From positions 311,345,236-311,409,235 of the forward strand of contig OY282560.1 of NCBI GenBank assembly GCA_958295665.1: a stretch of DNA of 64,000 bases, in the 5' to 3' direction. The DNA comes from Tipula vernalis. Its lineage: Eukaryota > Arthropoda > Insecta > Diptera > Tipulidae. Each line of letters begins with the position of its first letter. Position 1 is the stretch's first letter. Positions 24,401-33,384 of this stretch are shown here, piece by piece. The notes beneath the pieces are model-generated. The model worked only from the letters and a program-made list of their open reading frames with translations, did not search any database and had not been told where the DNA came from. Position numbers and translations under genes: made by a program.

Positions 24401-24997
24401 TAATATTTGAAGATGAATCAAGATTTCTTAGAAGTTTATAAGGTCAGCTGCATCATTTATAACACACAATTCACCTCCATCTACCTTCCCCATTAAACTT
24501 TTAGAGTTCCGGATCCACAGATGTTTATAATGCTTCTCGATCTTCGCTTCCGTCCTTCTAGAAATAGTTCCCTCTTAGAATAAGTTAAACTTTAATTTAT
24601 AAATATTGACCCGTTGAAATCAAACCCGCCTGATAAAATACTGCAAGAAAAGCGCGTTTTCCTTTTAGCTACGAATACTTTTTTCTCACTTCAAAATTGC
24701 GGAACTTTACGTGAATAATAGCTGCATTTCTTGACGCATAGTGATCCGGATCAGATCAAAATTTACATGTGAAGCAACAACAACATTTGATCCAACATTT
24801 GTTTTGGATCACAAATGGTGATCTAAAAAGAGTTGAACAATATTTTGTAGTTGAACAATATTTTGTAAAGCGACAAAGAATACAATGAATACAGCACGAA
24901 TATGAAGAGGCAGATTCAAAACGAAACGAGACAAAAAATGAATTTTGGTGTTAGTTTGTTTTACGCATTTTTGTGTCGTTTCATGAGACATGATCTG

Positions 24998-25237
24998 GGG
25001 GCCTATTCTCGAATTTCACATCCATTTTCCACATGTGGACATCTGTCAAAGTTCACACAAAAACGTTCGAAAAATGTAATTCACATGCGGCATGGTCATT
25101 TTCCTATATGGGGAATTTTTTCCACCTGCTTATACCCATTCGGAAATATTCCCTTAGTACCGAAAAAATTCAATTTTTATGAATTTTGACAGATGTCCAC
25201 ATGTGGAAAATGGATGTGGAATTCGAGAATAGGCCCC
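24998..25237. mobile_element. Palindromic MITE (GGGGCCTATTCTCG ends)
   Basis: 240 bp with near-perfect TIRs of about 55 bp: GGGGCCTATTCTCGAATTYC at one end, the inverse at the other. The 3-bp target duplication CTG is at 24995-24997 and 25238-25240. It inserted exactly at the tip of the larger element that starts at 25240. It has no coding capacity; the frames at 24902-25189 and 25154-25363 are artefacts. Confidence 0.85.
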
Positions 25238-26019
25238 CTGGGGTGCTATTCTTGAACCATTACGAAAATTTTCGTAACCGAAAATTTTCGTAACCGAAAA
25301 TTTTCGTAATGCTATTTTCGTAATAGTAATGGTGAAATCATAATTTAGCATTCTTGAAACCATTACGGATACAGCGAAGAGAGGAAAAAATAAATAATAA
25401 AATTTCGAGAGAGAAGATGAAAATGTAAGTTACTAAAATGGTATTCTTGAAATCCGGATTACGAAAATTTTCGCAACGGAACGTTACTAAAATTTTCGGA
25501 TGTTTTTTTTGTTCCTTATTGCATTTCGTAATGAAATCATTTAGGTTTTTGTTTTAATTATATTCATATAAGGATGTTTATAAAACTCAATAATTTCTAT
25601 TGATGGTTAAAAATAATATGTATTTACATTTCGCTAAATATTTATTATTTTATTACCACAAAAAAGGGTACCAATTTGCTTGTGGTATGTTTATTATTTT
25701 TTAAAAAATAAGGGTAATAGCTACAATACTAATTGACAATTTGGGATGTATTTTTAAATGTCGCGTGTTGTAATTGGAATTGAATTGATATACTGTCACA
25801 GGCTGCTAATACTAATGGTACGTAAAGTCATACAATCATACCATCATACCATAATAGTATCGTACGACAATACGATCTAAAATCATATCGCCATAGAATC
25901 ATAGGACAATGCCACTACATAAATAGCCGTGATATCAGTCTACAAAAGTCAAATCTCCAATATAAAGAGGGGAATAAAGATTTTTATTTTCCTATGAAAC
26001 GTAAACAAAATCATATGGG

Positions 26020-28335
26020 AATTATTTTGTGTTGTCTTTATTTTCAATTTAAATGAACACTTTTATTGATAAATATAAATAATTTTAAATCAAATATATC
26101 GAATTGCAGCTTGTCCACAATTTTAATTAAAAATAATAAAATTTAAATTCACAATCTTGCATTTTAGTAAACTGATTTTTATTCTCAAACATCGTCAGCC
26201 TCCGTGCTTTTTTTTAAATTTCATTTCGTAGATTACTAGATTAGTTTTATTACTTTACCAATGCTACTCTACATAAACAGCTATGATTTATAATAAAACT
26301 AATCTAGTAATCTACGAAAGGAAATTTAAAAAAAAAACAGGAAGCCTAACGATTTCCCTAAAAATCAATTTTTCTAAAATGCAAAATTGTTAATTAAAAT
26401 TTTATTATTTTCAATTAAAATTCTGTACAAGCTGACGGATATACAATGTGTTTCGTCGCCAAGTGCCCGGCCGGAAAATTCGGAATATTTAAGTAAAATT
26501 ATCGCAAAAAATCCTTTAAAATGGGTGTCTCATTTTCAAGTTAAGGGCTCGATTATAATTCTGTTTGCGGTTTTTGAAAAGATGAAGTTTATGAGTCACT
26601 TTATTTGATAGTTTGCGCACTTAGCCAGGTTTTTTTAAAGAATGTAAAAAATTACGGGAAAATAACATTTTTTTTACTAAAGAAAACCTCTACTTTTTAA
26701 AAAACTGAACTGTAAACCGTGAAAATGTCCCATTAAGTTGATTATTTTAATTATTATTATTAATATACAGCATAATATCTACAAATTGACAAAACTTTGT
26801 TACTAGCTAACTCTTAAAAATACCGCGCAAAAATCACCTAGAGAAAGTAGGGAAATTAAACAAAAAAGATGTTTAAATTAAAGTCAAAGAAATAAAATAA
26901 TAGTATTTTATTAATAATCAATAAAAACAATTTTTATTACAAATTATTAAACATTTTTAATTAAATAACATGTTCAAAATGCTCTCCACTCTCTTGTAAA
27001 CAAACAAGCGCTCTCCTGATCACACTAGTTGTTGTCCAACGCAATTGTTAAGGGTTGCCTCTTGTTTCCGCTGCAGCAGCGAAAATTATTGCTGTCAGAA
27101 ATAAAAATCTAGGGGCGTAAGATCAGAGGACCTTGGCGGCCAGGCTACAGGACCTCCTCTATCGATCCACCGTGGATAATTTTCATTGAAATGATCACGT
27201 ATTATCTTTGCCAAATGTGCTGGAGCTCTATCTAATTGCAGCTGCCTTCGTTTCCTCAACAATGTGACTTTTTCCATGGGCAAAGACAACGTGATTCCTG
27301 AAAATTCTAATAATACGTGTTGATCAAGCCTGTTTGGTAGCACGTAAGGTCCGATAAGTTAATCGTGGATCATTCCCGCCCATACATTTATAGAAAATTG
27401 GCTCTGGAAAACTGTCTCCTTTACGACGTGTGTGTAAAAAAAAACTGATCTGGCACAATGGTCCACATCTCCTAGATGTTGAGCACGACGGAAGTGATAA
27501 GGATTAAGGCCTTCTTGACCTCGATATGCCTAGTCTTATCGACAGGCGACTGATACTTGTCGTAGGGTCCGTAGGGTAAATCCTCTTCCAACGTATACGT
27601 TAATATTCACGCTGGACTCGTGTTGTTGTTGGAATAATCCTTGTTCAGAAAAACTTCGATGTATTGCAATGAACGTCCTATACCCAAGTACTGGCCTGCT
27701 GGATATCGACGCCTATATTTTTCGACAGCAGCGCGTGCATTTTCATTACAGAACAGGTTTACAAAACGCATATCGGCTACATGAGAAGGAGATAGATCAC
27801 GCAAATGTATCATTGTAATGATTAAGCATTAAGCGTTTACTTAAAACAAACTGTCCTTTTAATTATCACACAAACTTAAAATTGTTAAAACACAGAACAC
27901 TAAGAGTAATAGTGTCACACGATCGGTTAGCGAACAACTCAACTATTTATTATTACTTACCAATTTGAGTTTTCGATCATTTAAAAGATTTTGTTAGATA
28001 ACATCACTATACCTAAACAGCTACAAACGCCATTTTTTCGACAAATTGCTGTTCGAATGTAAAAAAATGTGATTTTCCCATAATTTGTTACATTCCTTAC
28101 AAAAACCTGGCTTAGTGCACACTAATAACCAATAAAGTGACTCATAAGCTTTCAAAAACTGCAAACAGAATTTAAATCAAGCCCATAACTTGGGAGATAT
28201 GATGAAAAATGTGAAAAGGTATCACCAACACACAAGGGGTCACTTGCCGGCGAAACAGATTGTATTTAATTTAAAATTATTTCTATTTATCAATAAAAAT
28301 TTTCATTTGAATTGAAAATAAAGGCAACATTACAC
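26020..28335 (-). mobile_element. Tc1/mariner-superfamily transposon with about 330-bp TIRs, decayed
   Basis: Inverted arms: 26027-26098 joined to 26439-26700 on the left (split by a MITE) and 28040-28332 on the right. They share blocks such as GAGTCACTTTAT, TCTGTTTGC(G/A)GTTTTTGAAA and CTTAG/CCAGG. Between them, on the minus strand, is a transposase of a type common in insects. 27813-27607 is the N-terminal YRRRYPAGQY region. Degenerate sequence at 27480-27360 reads HFRRAQHL and FSINVWAGMI. 27343-27095 reads LDRAPAHLAKIIRDHFNE and GGPVAWPPRSSDLTPLDF, the catalytic Asp and the PRSPDLTPLD(F/Y)F region. Stops are numerous. Confidence 0.8.
26100..26438. mobile_element. Palindromic MITE inside the left arm of the 26-28 kb transposon
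   Basis: The two halves are inverted copies with arms of about 155 bp: AGATTACTAGATTAGTTTTA near the centre and GCAGCTTGTCC / GTACAAGCTG near the tips. ATAT occurs on each side as a possible target duplication. Removing it rejoins the TIR of the host transposon. Confidence 0.7.
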
Positions 28336-28430
28336 TTGTAGTGGTGTTAAGGGAATAAAGATATTTATTTTCCTATGGTTTACATTCCATAGGAAAATAA
28401 ATATCTTTATTCCCTTAACACCACTACAAG
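28335..28430. repeat. Perfect inverted repeat, 44-bp arms, 8-bp spacer
   Basis: 28335-28378 and 28387-28430 are exact inverse copies containing GGGAATAAAGATATTTATTT. A related single copy (GGGGAATAAAGATTTTTATT) is at about 25970. It may be a minimal MITE or two head-to-head element ends. Confidence 0.9.
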
Positions 28431-28459
28431 TTTTTTTCATGGATTTTTATGTATTGGCA

Positions 28460-28790
28460 TTGCATATGATCATATCATCGTGCTACCATCAAACCATCAT
28501 GCCATCATACACGACATAACATTATATCATGGTGCAATCGTACCATCATACAATCATATGTACCATCGTACTATAAAAACAGATTGGTGGAAAAAAAAAT
28601 TCTAAATCGGATAAGCGATTTTTAGACGTCCAGAAAGACGGACACACACATTATTATTTTTTTTTTGCTTTTTCGGACTCAAGGACTTTCAAAACGTCGA
28701 GAAAAATGGTTTTGGATCAAACAAATTTTTGGCCATTTTTGATAAGATTTCAATACATTGGTCTTTTTAAAGTAATTTTCCCTTTAAAAG
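28460..28790 (+). repeat. CATCATACC array and modular-repeat tail (copy 4)
   Basis: CATCATACC-type words at 28460-28565, then GTCCAGAAAGACGGACAC, a T tract, GGACTTTCAAAACGTCGAG and GATTTCAATACATTGGTC, the same tail as at 13660-13820. Confidence 0.65.
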
Positions 28791-29078
28791 AAAAAGTAGC
28801 ATACACAATCATTTTTAATATATTTAATTTAATATTAAATAAATAAGCTATTATTGACAAAAATTCACGACAATTATTAATTTTAAGTAAAGAAAGCGTC
28901 CGCTTCGCTTAATATTCTTAGTTATACTAACATTTTAAATCATCTCTTTCGAAATCTTCTTAGTTTTTTATTCCTCTCTTCGTAATTTTCGTAATGGCTT
29001 CAAGAATACTAACACCCATATTCCCTTAGTCGTGTCACTTGTCACTTGTACCGACAATCAAATTTTGATATTATCTTA

Positions 29079-29699
29079 AGAGCCAATCAGCGAACATTTA
29101 AGACATTTAACAGAATTTAACGAAAGTTTTTTCTTACGGAAAATTTGACAGATTGGCTAGCGAAACTGTAACACAACTTGTCAATTGCTTTGATGGTGAC
29201 GGTAGCTCGTATTAATATTTTTAAAAATTTGTGTAGAATTTTGAAGTGGCGATGGAATTGGAGGAACTCCGAAAGTTATTTCAATTATTAAAAAGCCTTA
29301 AATTCTTAAAGGACATAAACACAAATAATAAAAGACACAGATCTTGTGGCGTAAGAAAAAAAACGAAAATAAATAAATTTGAAAATAAATAATTTGATGT
29401 TACAATTTATAAAGTCTTTAATAATTCGGTTTTCAATTTACCTACATGGACATAAATAAATAATTTTGAATTTATGCTTAAAATGTACAATGAGCTCCCA
29501 CAAGAAGATTTGCACAAAGGGCAATTTGGATTTTTGACATTTCCTTCAGTTTTGCGCGATAATTTTCGCTCTGTTAAGTTGACACTTCAATTTAACGAAA
29601 CTGAACGAACATTTCTTAAAGGTTCGCTGGACAGTAACATGTAAACTCCATATACCGCACTGTTACGTTAAATGTCTTAAATGTTGGCTGGTTCTCTCT
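29079..29699. mobile_element. 621-bp MITE (AGAGCCAAYCAGCG family), copy 1
   Basis: TIRs of about 33 bp: AGAGCCAATCAGCGAACATT at the left and the near-inverse ending GGCTGGTTCTCTCT at the right. Target duplication TTA at 29076-29078 and 29700-29702. Its near-identical sister is at 61636-62257. There is no transposase. A 3-bp T-A-rich duplication fits PIF/Harbinger-type mobilisation. Confidence 0.9.
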
Positions 29700-29743
29700 T
29701 TAGTCGATCGATGCGACAATTGTCGTTTGAAGTGACAGATATA

Positions 29744-29971
29744 CACCCCTATTCCCTTAGTCGTGTCACTTGTCACTTGTACCGACAATCAAATTTTGGT
29801 ATTCTCTTAGTCGATCGATGCGACAATCGTCGTTTGAAGTGACGAACATTTTTTTACGTCGCATTCTCTTATATTATCACTTCGATCGACTAAGAGAATA
29901 CCAATTTAAAGTTGAAGTGACGCGACAATTATCACGTCGAATGAAGTGGCACGACCAAGGGAATAGGGGTA
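29744..29971. mobile_element. CCCCTATT MITE (copy B), nested in copy A
   Basis: 228 bp, palindromic halves (TTAGTCGATCGATGCGACAA against TCGATCGACTAAGAGAATAC). Duplication ATA at 29741-29743 and 29972-29974. Confidence 0.9.
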
Positions 29972-30467
29972 ATAGTTTTACGTCGCATTCTCTTATACGA
30001 GTATTATCACTTCGATCGACTAAGAGAATACCAATTTAAAGTTGAAGTGACACGACAATTGTCACGTCGAATGAAGTGACACGACCAAGGGAATAGGGGT
30101 ATAAATTATGATTTCACCATTACAATTACGAAAATATTGTACATTACGAAAATTTTCGTAATGTTTGAAGACAGGGCATTTAAAATGATAAAACAAAATT
30201 GTTCCAAATGAATTTAATGAATGATAAAAATCACACTTAAAATTACACATTGCATTAATTAATTTACAATCTTTACAATTTTAACAAATAAATATAAAAG
30301 TTAAATAGGCAATATAGCTTTAAATAACATATTTTCGTTGTATTGAATCCCATATTCCATTTTTGTCCGCTATAGCCAACTGTCAATTATGAAAAATCTC
30401 ATACCCTTACACGTATTGTTTAAAATTAGAAAGTGGTGAAGCATTAAAAAAAATATCCCAAGATTTA

Positions 30468-30926
30468 CACCCCTATTCTCTTAGTCGTGTCACTTGTCAC
30501 TTGTACCGACAATCAAATTTTGATATTATCTTAGTCGATCGATGCGACAATTGTCGTTTGAAGTGACAGATATAGTTTTACGTCGCATTCTCTTACACCC
30601 CTATTCCCTTAGTCGTGTCACTTGTCACTTGTACCGACAATCAAAGTTTGGTATTCTCTTAGTCGATCGATGCGACTATTGTCGTTTGAAGTAACGAACA
30701 TTCTTTTACGTCGCATTCTCTTAAATTGTCACTTCGATCGACTAAGAGAATACCAATATAAAGTTGAAGTGACGCGACAATTATCACGTCGAATGAAGTG
30801 ACACGACCAAGGGAATAGGGGTATTATATTATCATTTCGATCGACTAAGAGAATACCAATTTAAAGTTGAAGTGACACGACAATTGTCACGTCGAATGAA
30901 GTGACACGACCAAGGGAATAGGGGTA
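30468..30926. mobile_element. CCCCTATT MITE (copy C), split by copy D
   Basis: Starts CACCCCTATTCTCTTAG, ends AAGGGAATAGGGGTA, with duplication TTA at 30465-30467 and 30927-30929. Interrupted at 30596-30823. Confidence 0.9.
30596..30823. mobile_element. CCCCTATT MITE (copy D), nested in copy C
   Basis: 228 bp, complete, with duplication TTA at 30593-30595 and 30824-30826. Same length as copy B. Confidence 0.9.
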
Positions 30927-31371
30927 TTAGGTATACGACAAGTAAATACAAAAATTTAGAAGAAAATATCCTTTTGTTCTAGTTAGGTAGTAAACAAAAC
31001 CGAATGCATATAAGTAGTTATGTACATCGTTATCTGAAATAAATAATTCATATTTTTAAGAACACGTGAAACAAAGAAAAAAAAGGTACGCTTTTGCTTT
31101 CACTTTTTTATAATATATTGAGAACAGAAAATATTGAGTTTTATGAACATCCTTATCAATATAATTAACATAAAAACCAAATGATTTCATTACGAAATGC
31201 AATGGGAAACGAAAAAACCATTACGAAAATTTTAGTAACGTTCCGTTGCGAAAATTTTCGTAATCCGATTTCAAGAATACGATTTTAGGGTTTTCGTAAT
31301 ACTTTGACACTAACTCGCAATACGAAAGTTTTCGTAATGGTTCAAGAATAGCACCCCTGATCTGCATCATA

Positions 31372-31671
31372 TCAAACGTCAAGAAATGCGGCTAATATTA
31401 AGAGCTTCCCTTGCCTAGTTTTCTTACGATAAGTAAAATCAAGGTCACTCTCATTGATGTACAATTTCAATCCTATTCCGATTTTGGTGGTATTTTCCGT
31501 GGCTGAAGCTCTAATGCCACCAATTTCAAGAGAATTGTTGTGTTGCTGTTGTTTCAAATAATCCACTTTAATTTTAAACTTTTGAAGGTTAGCTGATAGT
31601 AAATTATTCTCGATTTTTAATTGATCGATTGAGCCCAATGCCTTTCCCAACAAATTAAGTTTGCCTTCCAA
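31372..31671 (-). pseudogene. LINE ORF1-like coiled-coil fragment
   Basis: The 99-codon frame reads a heptad-rich segment (IDQLKIENNLLSANLQKFKI), then QQQHNNSLEIGGIRASATEN and ESDLDFTYRKKTRQGKLLIL. The R/Q-x-NN-x-E-I-x-G-I and ESD-x-D-x-x-Y-R patterns are those of ORF1 proteins of many insect LINEs (the FP-like fold). It is truncated at both ends. It might belong to the decayed LINE at 22.6-24.4 kb, separated from it by the 6-kb composite, but this is not proven. Confidence 0.55.
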
Positions 31672-31679
31672 TTTTTATT

Positions 31680-33308
31680 ATTATCAATTTTCCCCCATAT
31701 TTTGACTTTGAATAACTCAGTCGTTAAAAAGGCACAATATGGAAGAGGTTAAGGTGGCTCATCCGGAGGGGGCAAATTGATTTTCGTATTCGAATAACAC
31801 ATTCCGAGCCACTCATTGTGAAACTTTAATGCATAAACAAACTCTTTAAATCGGCTGTGAAACTTTCTCTTGATCGAACGAACCGTAAGCGATTGTTTTT
31901 AAGCATTGTGTCACGCCTTTCAGTTTTTTCAGTAGCTCTTGAAGTAGAAGCTGTGTTTTGAAGTTGCTGAATGTGCAATTCATGTTGCTGAGTTATTTCA
32001 GCTGCTCTTAACTCACGACTCGTGAAACGATGTATTTCAAAACGAATTTCACGTTGAACAAATGTTTGCTTTGCAAACGATTTACTTCGTGATGAATTTC
32101 ACATTAGATCATGTGTTTCAGCCGCTCTTGTGTGTAACTTGCACTACAAATTTTTTTTTTCGGTCCCATTTGTAGGCAAAAATGAAACGCTACCTTTGTC
32201 TACAAACAAAAACTAAACATATAGATTCACAAATTTGTTGTAACAAATCTAATAAAAATGACATATGTACGAGTATATGCACTTGAAGCAATATTTGACG
32301 TGAAAAATATTCACCAAAAACATACATTCGCAAGTGATTGACTATTTACGTAAAACAATTACAAAACGTGTCCACTTCGGAATATTTCAGTGCAAACTGT
32401 GTTTGAACATGACATTACGAAAAACAACAAACAATTTTAAAACTAAGCCGGTTTTACGCATACAATATTTTGTAGCAAAGGATATTTCTTGTAGAAGATG
32501 TAAATTGTAAAAATAAAATGTTAGTACTTTTTCTCCCATTAAGATTTTAGAGCCTTTTAGAGATAAAAAAAAAAAAATAAAACACAAATTTCATTTTATT
32601 TTGAAAAATTTCTGAATTTAATTTGACAGCAATTCAAAATTGTAAAATTTTTGTAGAATAATAAATTGGATAATGTTTAGTTCAACGTAGAACGTGCATA
32701 TTGAGCATTCAAACGTACATTTAGCGCTAGTCTAGTTACATAATATGATATCAGTAAAAGGTACATGCCATTATCTACTCGTATATGCATTCACTGTGCT
32801 AAAATCCCAGTACATATAACCGTGATTATTCAATATTCTGAGAGAACCAATCAAAAAAAAATAAAAAAAAAACAGCAACAATTACCACAATACATACATA
32901 CATTTTTCCAAAATGTAAACCAAATTTCTATAATTAACTGAACAAATCGGATATCTGTTATAAATTTGTACAACAATTGTTTAACAAAATTTTTTTTATT
33001 TTTTTTTTATTTTGTGTTCAGAAATGTTAACAGGAAGAGGTGTGTGAATTTCGAATATAAACCAATTCGACGCTAATTAATATAAATAAATAAACATGAA
33101 AAAAAGCATAATATGGCACCAATATAATGTGAACGGCAGATAAGAAAGTGATAAGATGTGGTTTTTATTGTTTTGTGTAAAAAGTTAAATTTTTTATGTT
33201 TCATAGTTACATTTATGTACAGTATTATTCTAACACTTGTGTGTAATAAAAAAAAGACAGTTTTTATTGTTTTTGTGTTTTAATTCAATTTTGCGGTGTT
33301 AATTTATT
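31680..33308. other. Upstream region of the TMEM179-like gene
   Basis: 31900-32120 on the minus strand reads R/E/Q-rich repeats (FTSRELRAAEITQQHELHIQ, ATEKTERRDTMLKNNRLRF) like the N-terminal repeats of Helitron proteins; confidence in that is low. 32600-33300 is T/A-rich without repeats and is a plausible 5' flank or UTR for the exon that starts at 33309. No TATA-type promoter can be singled out. Confidence 0.35.
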
Positions 33309-33384
33309 ATGCCAGTTATAATGACATATCATACACTTGTTGATCGTGAATATAAAAAAAAGAATTCGGCAGACAAATGGAGAT
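33309..33384 (+). CDS. Candidate first coding exon of the TMEM179-like gene
   Basis: ATG followed by 25 codons (MPVIMTYHTLVDREYKKKNS, then ADKWR) and one base, then donor GTAAGG. The single left-over T plus TA at 39333 makes a Leu codon that runs straight into TM1 (FAIIILICISICGLV). This supplies the otherwise missing start codon and a positively charged cytosolic end. The intron would be 5.95 kb, filled with TIR repeats, Helitron and copia sequence. Evidence is phase, splice site and charge only; there is no transcript support. Confidence 0.45.

Larger units (their letters stand above)
29013..30101. mobile_element. CCCCTATT MITE (copy A), split by two later insertions
   Basis: Left end CACCCATATTCCCTTAGTCG at 29013, right end CAAGGGAATAGGGGTA at 30101, with 3-bp duplication TAA (29010-29012, 30102-30104). 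The element itself is a near-palindrome of about 234 bp. It is split by a 621-bp MITE (29079-29699, duplication TTA) and by a complete copy of its own family (29744-29971, duplication ATA). Confidence 0.9.
25240..31357. mobile_element. 6.1-kb inverted-repeat (foldback-like) composite element
   Basis: The tips GGGGTGCTATTCTTGAACC (from 25240) and its inverse (ending 31357) are flanked by TGATCT on both sides (24991-24996 and 31358-31363), an apparent 6-bp target duplication. Inside the left tip are several CGAAAATTTTCG palindromic words. 25440-25600 pairs inverted with 31125-31290. 25310-25430 pairs inverted with about 28930-30165, that arm being interrupted by a nested MITE. The interior contains an unrelated transposon (26.0-28.3 kb), a modular-repeat tail, and a stack of MITEs. 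No transposase attributable to the outer element is seen. Confidence 0.7.

Noticed and set aside
24902..25363. Two opposite frames containing SRISHPFSTCGHLSKF
   Set aside because: Both are the two arms of one palindromic MITE read on each strand.
29770..30039. 89-codon open frame
   Set aside because: It runs through nested MITE ends and carries no family signature.
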